NCBI RefSeq assembly: GCF_023897065.1
Contig: NZ_JAMHIV010000001.1
Location: 186,001-250,000 of the forward strand
From: Crossiella sp. SN42
Lineage (GTDB): Bacteria; Actinomycetota; Actinomycetes; Mycobacteriales; Pseudonocardiaceae
DNA length: 64,000 nt
Reading direction: 5' to 3'
Part shown: positions 37,718-45,518 of the stretch, piece by piece
Layout of the letters: every line of letters begins with the position of its first letter
Numbering within the stretch: the stretch's first letter is position 1
The notes under the pieces: generated by a model
What the model was told of the DNA's origin: nothing
What the model saw: the letters and a program-made list of their open reading frames with translations, nothing else
Databases searched by the model: none
Program-made: the position numbers and the translations under genes

Positions 37718-37733
37718 CTGGGAGCGCTCCCAG
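37718..37733. promoter_or_regulatory. CebR-type operator of the GH44 gene
   Basis: A second perfect copy of CTGGGAGCGCTCCCAG, 33 bases before the GH44 start codon and 155 bp (centre to centre) from the GH9 operator. Both cellulase genes would therefore be silenced together until cello-oligosaccharides appear. Confidence 0.9.
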
Positions 37734-37766
37734 TCCAGTTCCGGCAACGATGCTGCGAGGGCCTTC

Positions 37767-39692
37767 ATGCGACCAAGAAGTCTGGTGCGAGGCGGATCAG
37801 CCCTCGCGGTGCTCACGCTCACCGCGATGCTCACCGGCCACGCGGCCACCAGCGCCGCGGCGGCGGCCACGGGGCCCGCGCTGTCGGTGGACGTCTCCGC
37901 CGCCCGGCACACGATCAGCCCCGACATCTACGGCCTCAACGGCGGCGATCCGGCGTTCAACGCCGAGATCGGCCAGTCGGTGGCGCGCTGGGGCGGCAAC
38001 GCGAGCAGCCGCTACAACTTCAAGAACCGCACCTACAACACCGGCAGTGACTGGTTCTTCGAGAACATCGTCGCCGACCAGGAACGCTCCGTCGAGGGCA
38101 TGGTCAAGTCCAACCTCGACCGCGGCATCAAGCCGGTCGTCACCGTGCCCCTGATCGGCTGGGTGGCCAAGGACTCGCCGTCGGTGCACCCGTTCAACTG
38201 TGGCTTCCCGGCGACCCGGTTCCCGCAGCAGGACAAGTTCGACGAGTGGGACCCCAACTGCGGCAACGGCCAGCTGGACCAGAAGAACCTCACCGGCGTG
38301 CCCGCCGACACCTCGATCAAGGCGGACGCGGCCTTCGCCGGGGAGATGGTGGCGCACCTGGCGAACAGGTTCGGCCCGGCGGCCCGGGGTGGCGTGCCGA
38401 TCTACCAGCTCGACAACGAGCCGGTGCTGTGGGCCCACACGCACCGCGACGTGCACCCCGAGCCGGTCTCCTACGACGAGCTGGGTGGCAAGGGCACCGC
38501 GACCGCCGCGGCGATCAAGGCCGCCGACCCCAGCGCCAAGGTGCTCGGCCCGTCCGGCTGGGGGTACTGCGAGTGGGTCGCCTCCGGGGTGGACGGCTGC
38601 GCACCGGGCGCCGACTCGGCCGCGCACGGCGGGCTCAACCTCTCCCAGTGGTACCTGAAGAACATGAAGGACTACAGCGATGCCCATGGCGGGCAACGCT
38701 TCCTGGACTACTTCGACCAGCACTTCTACCCGCAGATCAGCGGTGACAAGGACCCCGCGGCCAACGCGTTGCGGCTGCGGTCCACCCGGTCGTTGTGGGA
38801 CCCGACCTACGTCGAGGAGAACTGGATCGGCCCCGGCGGGGTCAACGCGCCGCCGCTGCAGTTCATCCGCACGATGAAGTCGTGGATCGCCCAGCACAAC
38901 CCCGGCACCAAGACCGCGATCACCGAGTACAACTGGGGCGCGCTGGACCACATCAACGGCGCGCTGGCGCAAGCCGACGTCCTGGGCATCTTCGGACGCG
39001 AGGGCCTCGACCTGGCCACCATGTGGGGCGAGCCCAAGCCGACCGATCCGGGCGCCTACGCGTTCCGGATGTACCGCAACTACGACGGCGCGGGCAGCCG
39101 CTTCGGTGACGTCAGCGTGTCGGCGACCGCCGCCGACCAGGGCAGGCTGGCGGTCTACGCGGCGCAGCGCTCCGCCGACAAGGCGGTGACCGTGATGGTC
39201 GTCAACAAGACCGGCGGCGAGCTGACCTCGCCGCTGTCGGTGGCCGGGTTCGACAGCGCCGGTGCGGCGCAGCGGTTCACCTACGGCGAGGCCAACCTGG
39301 GCGGCATCGTGCGCGGCGACGACCTCCAGGTGAGCAACGGTCAGGTCAACGCGACCTACCCGGCGAACTCCATCACGCTGCTGGTCCTGCCCGCGGCCGG
39401 GTGCTCGGCCAGCCTGCACGTCAACGGCGACTGGGGCACCGGGCACGCCGCGACGGTGACCGTCACCAACGACCGCCGCACGGCGATGACCGGGTGGCGG
39501 GTCAGCTGGACCTGGCCCGGCAACCAGCAGGTCACCAAGTCCTGGAACACCACCCTGAAGCAGGATGCCGCCGCCGTGGTCGCCACAGACGCCGGGTGGA
39601 ACGGCTCGATCGGTGCCGGCGGCAGCACCACCTTCGGGTTCCAGGCCACCGGAAGGGCAGCGCCACCGACACTGACCTGTACCCCAGCCTGA
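37767..39692 (+). CDS. Secreted GH44 endoglucanase/xyloglucanase with CBM2
   Basis: A 641-aa enzyme with a signal peptide (about 1-33), a GH44 barrel plus beta-sandwich (about 36-535) and a C-terminal CBM2 (about 540-635). The barrel shows YGLNGGDPAFN at its start, the acid/base E218 in YQLDNEPVLW and the nucleophile E387 in AITEYNWG. The CBM2 carries conserved tryptophans in WGTGHAATVTV and TGWRVSWTWPG. GH44 enzymes cut carboxymethylcellulose, beta-glucan and xyloglucan. It is divergent from the GH9 gene, with a perfect CebR-type operator 33 bases upstream and a strong terminator after the stop. Confidence 0.92.
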   Translation: MRPRSLVRGGSALAVLTLTAMLTGHAATSAAAAATGPALSVDVSAARHTISPDIYGLNGGDPAFNAEIGQSVARWGGNASSRYNFKNRTYNTGSDWFFENIVADQERSVEGMVKSNLDRGIKPVVTVPLIGWVAKDSPSVHPFNCGFPATRFPQQDKFDEWDPNCGNGQLDQKNLTGVPADTSIKADAAFAGEMVAHLANRFGPAARGGVPIYQLDNEPVLWAHTHRDVHPEPVSYDELGGKGTATAAAIKAADPSAKVLGPSGWGYCEWVASGVDGCAPGADSAAHGGLNLSQWYLKNMKDYSDAHGGQRFLDYFDQHFYPQISGDKDPAANALRLRSTRSLWDPTYVEENWIGPGGVNAPPLQFIRTMKSWIAQHNPGTKTAITEYNWGALDHINGALAQADVLGIFGREGLDLATMWGEPKPTDPGAYAFRMYRNYDGAGSRFGDVSVSATAADQGRLAVYAAQRSADKAVTVMVVNKTGGELTSPLSVAGFDSAGAAQRFTYGEANLGGIVRGDDLQVSNGQVNATYPANSITLLVLPAAGCSASLHVNGDWGTGHAATVTVTNDRRTAMTGWRVSWTWPGNQQVTKSWNTTLKQDAAAVVATDAGWNGSIGAGGSTTFGFQATGRAAPPTLTCTPA

Positions 39693-39701
39693 GCACACCC
39701 G

Positions 39702-39741
39702 CGCGGTTGGCGGGCCAGCCGCAGTCGGCCCGCCAACCGCG
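39702..39741 (+). terminator. Terminator after the GH44 gene
   Basis: CGCGGTTGGCGGGCC (39702-39716) pairs perfectly with GGCCCGCCAACCGCG (39727-39741) around a 10-base loop, 9 bases after the stop codon. It also insulates the following ABC-F leader region. Confidence 0.85.
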
Positions 39742-39757
39742 ACAGCCGGTAATTCGG

Positions 39758-39786
39758 TTGGTCCCCTCCGGTGGCCTGACTAGCCT
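39758..39786 (+). promoter_or_regulatory. Promoter of the ABC-F leader
   Basis: TTGGTC (39758-39763) and TAGCCT (39781-39786) with a 17-base spacer. Transcription would begin about 7-8 bases downstream, at or next to the ATG of the leader ORF (39794). Confidence 0.6.
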
Positions 39787-39793
39787 GGCCGCC

Positions 39794-39856
39794 ATGCACT
39801 ACAGCGCCGGCTTCGCCGCGATGAGCGCGGTCATGCCGCCCAACTCCGCCGCCTGA
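39794..39856 (+). CDS. Leader peptide of the ABC-F gene (20 codons)
   Basis: A 20-codon ORF (begins [10 protein letters not shown], ends PPNSAA, TGA stop) starts where transcription from the promoter at 39758-39786 is expected, so it would be translated leaderless. Stable hairpins lie between it and the ABC-F start at 39957, including one at its own stop codon. Short translated leaders of this sort control many ABC-F antibiotic-resistance genes by ribosome stalling. The stalling drug and mechanism here are inferred, not shown. Confidence 0.6.
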   Translation: MHYSAGFAAMSAVMPPNSAA

Positions 39857-39902
39857 CGGCGGCGCACCGAGACCTTTCTCCCTGCCCGCCGTTCCGGCCA
39901 TC

Positions 39903-39930
39903 GCCGGGCGGCGTGTTCGTGCTGCCCGGC
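39903..39930 (+). promoter_or_regulatory. Attenuator hairpin before the ABC-F gene
   Basis: GCCGGGCGGC (39903-39912) pairs with GCTGCCCGGC (39921-39930), 9 of 10 matched, around an 8-base loop, 26 bases before the ABC-F start. With the leader ORF it could act as a transcription attenuator or hide the start site. No U-run follows, so either mode is possible. Confidence 0.5.
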
Positions 39931-39956
39931 TCCCACCAGAGCTGCGGAGCATTTCC

Positions 39957-41537
39957 TTGTCCATCACCCCTCATCTGCGCGCCACCGATGTCTCGGTCAC
40001 CCTGGGCGGGCGCGTGCTGCTCACCGACGTCTCCGTCACCGTCTCGGCTCGGTCCCGGCTGGCCATCGTCGGCGAGAACGGCCGGGGCAAGACCACCCTG
40101 CTGCACGTGCTCGCCGGGCTGCGCGTCCCCGACCGGGGTTCGGTGCACCGCGCGGGCACCTTCGGCCTGTCCCAGCAGGCCCTGCCCGCCCAGCCCGGGG
40201 CCACCGTCGGCTCGCTGACCGACGAGGCCCTGCACAGCGCCCGCGCCGCGCTGCGCGCCCTTGAGGCCGCCACCGACGGCCTGACCAGGGGCGAGGACGG
40301 CGCGGACGAGCGCTACGCCCGCGCCCTGGACGCGGCCACCCGCCTGGACGCCTGGGACGCCGAGCGGCGGCTCGACGTGGCCCTGGCCGGACTGGACGCC
40401 TGCACCGACCGCGAGCGCGAGCTGCGCACGCTGTCGGTCGGGCAGCGGTACCGGGTGCGGCTGGCCTGCCTGCTCAGCGCGGGGCACGACATCCTGCTGC
40501 TGGACGAGCCCAGCAACCACCTCGACGCCGGTGGGCTGACCTTCCTCACCGAGCGGCTGCGGGCGCACCGGGGCGGGCTGGCGCTGGTCAGCCACGACCG
40601 CACGCTGCTGCGCGAGGTGACCCGCGAGTTCCTCGACCTCGATCCCAGTCAGGACGGCAGGCCGCGGTGGTACGCCGGGGGTTACGCGGCCTGGCTGGAA
40701 GGCCGCCGGCGGGACCGGGCGCGGTGGGTGCAGGAGTACGAGGAGCAGCAGGCCGAACAGCGTGGCCTGGCCGTCGCCCTCGACCAGGCCAGGTCGCGGC
40801 TGAGCACCGGGTGGCGGCCGGACAAGGGCACCGGCAAGCACCAGCGGCAGTCCCGCGCGCCGGGTGTGGTGCAGGCGCTCAACCGGGCGCAGGAGGCACT
40901 GGAGGCGCACCGGGTCACCGTGCCCGCGCCGCCGCTGACCCTGCGCTGGCCGGAGCCGAGCACCCGCGCCGGAGTTGGGCTGTTGCGCGCCCACGGCGTG
41001 AAGGTGACCGGTCGTCTTGAGGAGGAGGTGACGCTCACGGTGAACGGCGGCGACCGGTTGCTGATCACCGGCGGGAACGGGACCGGGAAGTCGACCCTGC
41101 TCGCGGTGCTGGTCGGGGAGCTGGCGCCGACCAGCGGCGAGGTGCGGCGGCTGGCCGGCGCGCGGATCGCGTTGATCGCCCAGGAGGTGCCGGACTGGCC
41201 GGGTGAGCTGACCGCACGCCAGCTGTTCGAGCGGGCGGCCCTGCCCGGCTCGCCGACCGCCTCCGGCCTGCTCGACCGGGAGGCCGCGCGCACCCCGGTG
41301 GCCCGCCTGTCCCTCGGCCAGCAACGGCGGCTGGACCTGGCCATGAAGCTGGCCACCCGCCCGGACCTGGTGATCTTCGACGAGCCCACCAACCACCTCT
41401 CCCCCGCCCTGGTCGACGAGCTGACCGAGGCGATCGCCGGCACCAGCGCCGCCGTGGTCGTGGCCACCCACGACCGCGGCCTGCTGACCGAGCTCGCACA
41501 GTGGCCCCGGCTGGCGCTGCGCGGAAAGGCAGGATGA
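39957..41537 (+). CDS. ABC-F family ribosome-protection protein
   Basis: A 526-aa cytosolic protein with two ATP-binding cassettes and no membrane helices. NBD1 has Walker [10 protein letters not shown], signature [12 protein letters not shown] and Walker [13 protein letters not shown]. An interdomain linker follows (about 240-310, [20 protein letters not shown]). NBD2 has [21 protein letters not shown] and [12 protein letters not shown]. This resembles actinomycete antibiotic-resistance ABC-F proteins of the Vga/Msr/OleB/TlrC sort, which displace macrolides, lincosamides or pleuromutilins from the ribosome. The start is TTG 39957. Its stop overlaps the methyltransferase start (ATGA). The drug specificity cannot be read from the sequence. 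Confidence 0.88.
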   Translation: MSITPHLRATDVSVTLGGRVLLTDVSVTVSARSRLAIVGENGRGKTTLLHVLAGLRVPDRGSVHRAGTFGLSQQALPAQPGATVGSLTDEALHSARAALRALEAATDGLTRGEDGADERYARALDAATRLDAWDAERRLDVALAGLDACTDRERELRTLSVGQRYRVRLACLLSAGHDILLLDEPSNHLDAGGLTFLTERLRAHRGGLALVSHDRTLLREVTREFLDLDPSQDGRPRWYAGGYAAWLEGRRRDRARWVQEYEEQQAEQRGLAVALDQARSRLSTGWRPDKGTGKHQRQSRAPGVVQALNRAQEALEAHRVTVPAPPLTLRWPEPSTRAGVGLLRAHGVKVTGRLEEEVTLTVNGGDRLLITGGNGTGKSTLLAVLVGELAPTSGEVRRLAGARIALIAQEVPDWPGELTARQLFERAALPGSPTASGLLDREAARTPVARLSLGQQRRLDLAMKLATRPDLVIFDEPTNHLSPALVDELTEAIAGTSAAVVVATHDRGLLTELAQWPRLALRGKAG

Positions 41538-42277
41538 CAACCATGGAGCAGGACAGAGACCGGCAGGCCCGCTCGTTCGGCGCGGCCGCGGACACCTACG
41601 AACGCGGCCGCCCCGGCTACCCACCGGAAGCCGTGACCTGGCTGGTGCCCTGGGACGCCCGCACCGTGGTCGACCTGGGCGCGGGCACCGGCAAGCTCAC
41701 CCGCGCGCTGCGCGCCCCGGACCGCGAGGTCATCGCGGTGGAGCCCTCGGACGGCATGCGCGAGCAGTTCGCCCAGGTGCTCCCGGAGGTCCGGGTGCTG
41801 GCAGGCAGCGGCGAGTCCATTCCGTTGCCGGACAACAGCGTGGACGTCCTGGTCTGCGCGCAGGCCTGGCACTGGGTGGACCCGGCGCTCGCGGTCCCGG
41901 AGGCCGCCAGGGTGTTGCGCCCCGGCGGGTGGCTGGGCCTGGTGTGGAACGTGCGCGACGTGTCGGTGCCCTGGGTCGCCGAGCTGGAACGGATACTGCG
42001 CGACTACGGCCCGGCCACCAACGAGGAGCGGCAGGACAACCAGGTCGGTGAGCCGTTCGGCCCGGTCGAGCGGCAGGACGTCCGCTGGCGGCAGCCGATC
42101 ACCACGGCCGAGGCGCTGGACATGGTCGCCTCGCGCAGTTACGTGATCACCCTGCCGACCGCGACCAGGGAGGAGTTGCTGGGGCGGGTGCGCGCGCTGC
42201 TGGCCGACCGGCGGCCGACGGAGATGCCGTATGTGACCGAGTGCTACCGGATGCGGCTTCCGTTGACGGACAGGTAG
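41534..42277 (+). CDS. Class I SAM-dependent methyltransferase
   Basis: A 247-aa methyltransferase of the UbiE/type-11 group. Motif I is [12 protein letters not shown], the acidic motif II is [10 protein letters not shown], and [13 protein letters not shown] forms motif III. ATG 41534 overlaps the ABC-F stop, so the two are cotranslated. A link to resistance is possible, but the sequence resembles small-molecule methyltransferases rather than Erm or other rRNA enzymes. The substrate is unknown. Confidence 0.82.
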   Translation: MTTMEQDRDRQARSFGAAADTYERGRPGYPPEAVTWLVPWDARTVVDLGAGTGKLTRALRAPDREVIAVEPSDGMREQFAQVLPEVRVLAGSGESIPLPDNSVDVLVCAQAWHWVDPALAVPEAARVLRPGGWLGLVWNVRDVSVPWVAELERILRDYGPATNEERQDNQVGEPFGPVERQDVRWRQPITTAEALDMVASRSYVITLPTATREELLGRVRALLADRRPTEMPYVTECYRMRLPLTDR

Positions 42278-42293
42278 AAACACTCAGGACAAG

Positions 42294-43088
42294 GTGGCGG
42301 TGGCACGGTTGGCTGCCAACGTGCGTACTTCCCGTCTTGTTCCCGCCGTCGGCGCGGTGCTGGCGCTGACCGCGTGTGCCCATCCCGGCGACTCGGAAAC
42401 CGACCGCCAGGCCGACACGCTGGCCACCGCGATCAGCCATCCGCCGCAGCCGGACGCGGCGGGGTTCGCGCGGGCCGCGCTGGCCACCACGCTGGGCAAG
42501 TCGGAGAGCTTCGCGGTGCTGGTGGCGCGGGAGGTGCCGCACGGGGTCCACGCCGCGGAGCAGACGGCCCACCTGGTGATCCGCATTCATCAGCCGGCCT
42601 TGGAGCCCAGAGGGGTTTTCGGCAAGTCGAGGCCAGCGCGGGATGTCTGTTACGAGATGAACTTCAACTACTACGGGATCATGGGCAAGCCGGAGCGGAC
42701 GGCCTGCCCGAAGGATGCCACGCCCTACACGCCGCCGCCGCTGCCGGTGTACTGGAAGCTCCCGCACGACGCGGGTGACAAGCTCGTGGCGTTGTTGCGC
42801 GGCCTGCCTTCCGCGCCGGTGCAGGAGGAGGTGCTGGCCGCGGTGCGCGAGGAGATCGGGTTTCCGCAGCCGGATCCGGCCGGCAAGACGCCGTGGGAAG
42901 GGGCGCGGGTGGTAGTGGCCGGGGCTGATGTCGGGGTGGCGGTGTGGGCTGGGCGCGGGGAGTCCAGGGACTGTGTGATGGCGGCACGCAAGGCCGGGAA
43001 CGTGCGCACGTACGGGTTGTCCTGGCGGGAGACCCAGGCCGGTGAGAGCGGGCCGGGGTGCAGTCCGGAGACCGCGCTGCGGGGCTGA
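42294..43088 (+). CDS. Putative lipoprotein of unknown function
   Basis: A 264-aa protein with a lipoprotein signal (LVPAVGAVLALTAC, lipobox cysteine at about residue 28) and a mature part not recognised. It holds a CYEMNFNYYG segment, a central proline-rich stretch (YTPPPLPVYW) and further cysteines that may form disulphides. It starts at GTG 42294, 16 bases after the methyltransferase stop, and may be in the same transcript. A 12-bp hairpin overlaps its stop codon. Confidence 0.65.
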   Translation: MAVARLAANVRTSRLVPAVGAVLALTACAHPGDSETDRQADTLATAISHPPQPDAAGFARAALATTLGKSESFAVLVAREVPHGVHAAEQTAHLVIRIHQPALEPRGVFGKSRPARDVCYEMNFNYYGIMGKPERTACPKDATPYTPPPLPVYWKLPHDAGDKLVALLRGLPSAPVQEEVLAAVREEIGFPQPDPAGKTPWEGARVVVAGADVGVAVWAGRGESRDCVMAARKAGNVRTYGLSWRETQAGESGPGCSPETALRG

Positions 43089-43103
43089 GCGGCCCCGCAG
43101 CGC
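43074..43103. terminator. Terminator hairpin overlapping the lipoprotein stop
   Basis: GCGCTGCGGGGC (43074-43085) pairs perfectly with GCCCCGCAGCGC (43092-43103). The loop contains the TGA stop of the lipoprotein gene. It lies between convergent genes and could serve both. Confidence 0.75.
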
Positions 43104-43109
43104 AGCCGG

Positions 43110-44342
43110 TCAGGCCGAGCGGCGGGGCATCGCGCGGCCGTTGTGCAGGAAGCGGGCTTGGCCGTGGCCGTTGTCGCCGAGGAAGTGGTGGATGCGGTGC
43201 AGGCCCTGCTCCGGCGCGGCGGTGATCAGAGCATTCTCGCCGTGTGGCAGGAGCCGGACGCCGTCGGCCCGGACCTCGCCGGTGTGGTCCTGAGTGATCG
43301 TGGTGGCGGCGAGGGAGTTGCCGTAGGTGCCGAGGTAGCGGGTCGCGTCGATCGGGCCTGGGGCCGGTGCCGGGGGCGCGGGTAGGTCGATGCCGGCCAG
43401 GTCGCGGAGCAGGTGGGTGAGGAGTTTCTGGTGCAGGGCTTCGGCTTCACCGCCGTTGGTGAGCAGGGCGATGGCGAGGTCCAGCTCCGGGATCAGGCGC
43501 AGGAACGCGGCTTGGCCGATGGTGTTTCCGTTGTGGCCGTACATGGTGTGCTCGCCGAGGTGGAAGACCTCCCAGCCCAGTGCCCAGGCGTTGCCGTGCG
43601 CGGTGATGGGCGCGATGCGCACCTGTTCGGCCCGCATGGCTTGACTGACTTCGCCGGTGAAGTGGCTGCGGGCGAAGGAAAGCAGGTCGCGGGCGCTCAT
43701 GGTGAGCACCGAGCCCGCCGCCGCGAGGGAGCGGGGCAGGGCCCAGACCGTGGTGGGCTGGGGTGGGTCCTCGGGGCTGGGTTGGAGGTGGCCGACCGCG
43801 GCGCGGTGCAGGATGGCCTGGTCCGCGTCGGTGGCGGTGTGGGTGAGGTTCAGCGGTCGGATGAGGTGGTCGGTGAGGCACTGGACGAACGGCTTGCCGT
43901 GCAGGGCTTCGATGATCTGGCCGAGGACGCAGTAGCCTGCGTTGTTGTAGGAGAACAGCTCGCCCGGTTCGAACAGCTGGGCTGCCTCGCTGAGGTTGTA
44001 CTCGTCACCGTCGAAACCCGCGGTGTGGCAGAGGAGCTGGCGGGTGGTGATCACCGCGGCGGCTGACTCGTCCGCGAGCCGGAAGTCCGGCAGGTAGGCG
44101 CGGACCGGGCGGTCGAGGTCGAGCTTTCCCTTGTGCGCCAGCTGCATGGCCAGGGTGGCGGTCCAGACCTTGCTGACCGAGCCGATCTGGAACAGCGAGT
44201 CGGTGGTGACCGGGACGCCGGTGCGGGTGTTGAGCAACCCGGCGGCGTGTTCCCGGTGCTCGCCGTTGGCGTACACGCCCAGGACCGCGCCGGGCACCCG
44301 GTGTTCGGCGATCAGCTCGGCCAGCGCGTTGTGGATGCTCAT
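43110..44342 (-). CDS. Beta-lactamase-fold serine hydrolase
   Basis: A 410-aa class C beta-lactamase-like protein without a signal peptide. It has an N-terminal AVLGVYANGEHREHA strand pair, the nucleophile motif SVSK in FQIGSVSKVWTA, and YNNAGY as the Tyr motif. A YGHNGNTIG segment stands where KTG/HGG normally is, and a C-terminal lipocalin-like extension (about 320-410) follows. It probably acts as an esterase, amidase or D-aminopeptidase in the cytosol. ATG 44342 overlaps the stop of the preceding serine hydrolase. The substrate is unknown. Confidence 0.8.
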   Translation of the reverse strand: MSIHNALAELIAEHRVPGAVLGVYANGEHREHAAGLLNTRTGVPVTTDSLFQIGSVSKVWTATLAMQLAHKGKLDLDRPVRAYLPDFRLADESAAAVITTRQLLCHTAGFDGDEYNLSEAAQLFEPGELFSYNNAGYCVLGQIIEALHGKPFVQCLTDHLIRPLNLTHTATDADQAILHRAAVGHLQPSPEDPPQPTTVWALPRSLAAAGSVLTMSARDLLSFARSHFTGEVSQAMRAEQVRIAPITAHGNAWALGWEVFHLGEHTMYGHNGNTIGQAAFLRLIPELDLAIALLTNGGEAEALHQKLLTHLLRDLAGIDLPAPPAPAPGPIDATRYLGTYGNSLAATTITQDHTGEVRADGVRLLPHGENALITAAPEQGLHRIHHFLGDNGHGQARFLHNGRAMPRRSA

Positions 44343-45460
44343 GAGCCGAAGACCGCCTCGAAGATCTGGTAGCAGGCCAGGTACCAGTTCCAGTCGCCGT
44401 TGAGGTGCATCGCGACCAGCCGCTCGCCGTCGGGGGTGCCCATGGCCAGGGTGACGCTGCCGCCCTCCACGCCGGAGAGCACGTGCACCACCTGGCCGTC
44501 GGCCAGCGTCCACTGGCTGACGCCGGTGCCGTAGCGGGCGTTGGGCAGCCAGTCGGCGGTGGGGACGGTGTGCCACATGGTGTTGTGCTGGGCCTGCGGC
44601 AGCAGGGAGCCGGTGATCAGCGCGGATGCCAGCCGGAGCAGGTCGCCGGTGGTGGAGACCAGGCCACCGGCGGCCCAGCCGGAGTAGGTGCGGTCGGTGA
44701 CGTCGGCCGGGTCGGTTTCCGGGCCTGCCAGCAGCGAGGCGTAGTTGTCCACGGTGAGGCTGGCCGGATCGACGTCGTCCCGGATGAACATCCGGCTGTA
44801 GGCCTTGGGATGCGGGCCGCGGAACCGCTGTTCGGCCAGGCCGCGCACGTAGGTGCCGGTCAGGCCGAGCGGCTCGATCACCGTGCGGGTTACCTCGTCT
44901 TCGTAGCTGCGGCCGGTCGCCTTCTCGATGATCGCGCCCGCGAGGTGGTAGCCGCCGTTGGCGTAGGCGAACCCCTCCCCCGGCTTGTGCCGCGGCGGGA
45001 CGGCCAGCTGGAGCCGGATCAGTTCGTCCACAGTGGACACGTCGTAGCGGTGTGCGGCGAAGCCGGCCCTGGTGTGGTACTTGCGCACGATCTCCGGGCT
45101 CAGGCCGGTGATGCCCAGGCCGCTGGTGTGGGTGAGCAGCTGCCGGATGGTGATCTCGCGGCCGTCGTTGCCGTTGCCGCGGACCACGCCGGGCAGCCAG
45201 GTCTCCACCGTGTCGTCCAGGCTCAGCCGTCCCTCGGCCTCCAGGGTCAGCAGCGCGGTGGCGGTGCAGGCCTTGCCGACGCTGCCGGTGTGGAACTGCT
45301 CCCCCGGTTCGCGGCGGCGGCCGGTGCTCAGGTCGGCAACTCCGGCCGAGCCGAACCAGGTGCCGTGCTCGTCCCGGATCTCCGCGACCGCGCCGGGGGT
45401 GCTCTGTTCGGCCACCACCCGGTCCAGCGCGTCCTGCACCCTCTGGTGTGTGTTGGTCAT
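44339..45460 (-). CDS. Beta-lactamase-fold serine hydrolase
   Basis: A 373-aa serine hydrolase of the class C beta-lactamase/DD-peptidase fold with no signal peptide. The nucleophile motif is SVGK in FHTGSVGKACTA; others are YANGGY as the Tyr motif and a VLSGVEGGSVTLA stretch near the C-terminus in place of HGG. ATG 45460 is preferred; GTG 45469 is possible. It lies 58 bases after the AfsR-like regulator gene and overlaps the next hydrolase, so all three probably form one operon. It is homologous to its downstream neighbour, perhaps by old duplication. Confidence 0.8.
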   Translation of the reverse strand: MTNTHQRVQDALDRVVAEQSTPGAVAEIRDEHGTWFGSAGVADLSTGRRREPGEQFHTGSVGKACTATALLTLEAEGRLSLDDTVETWLPGVVRGNGNDGREITIRQLLTHTSGLGITGLSPEIVRKYHTRAGFAAHRYDVSTVDELIRLQLAVPPRHKPGEGFAYANGGYHLAGAIIEKATGRSYEDEVTRTVIEPLGLTGTYVRGLAEQRFRGPHPKAYSRMFIRDDVDPASLTVDNYASLLAGPETDPADVTDRTYSGWAAGGLVSTTGDLLRLASALITGSLLPQAQHNTMWHTVPTADWLPNARYGTGVSQWTLADGQVVHVLSGVEGGSVTLAMGTPDGERLVAMHLNGDWNWYLACYQIFEAVFGS

Positions 45461-45518
45461 GGTGATCACGCTGGCCGGAGGCGCTGACAGCGGTCTGACA
45501 CGGGCCTGACGAGCGCGG

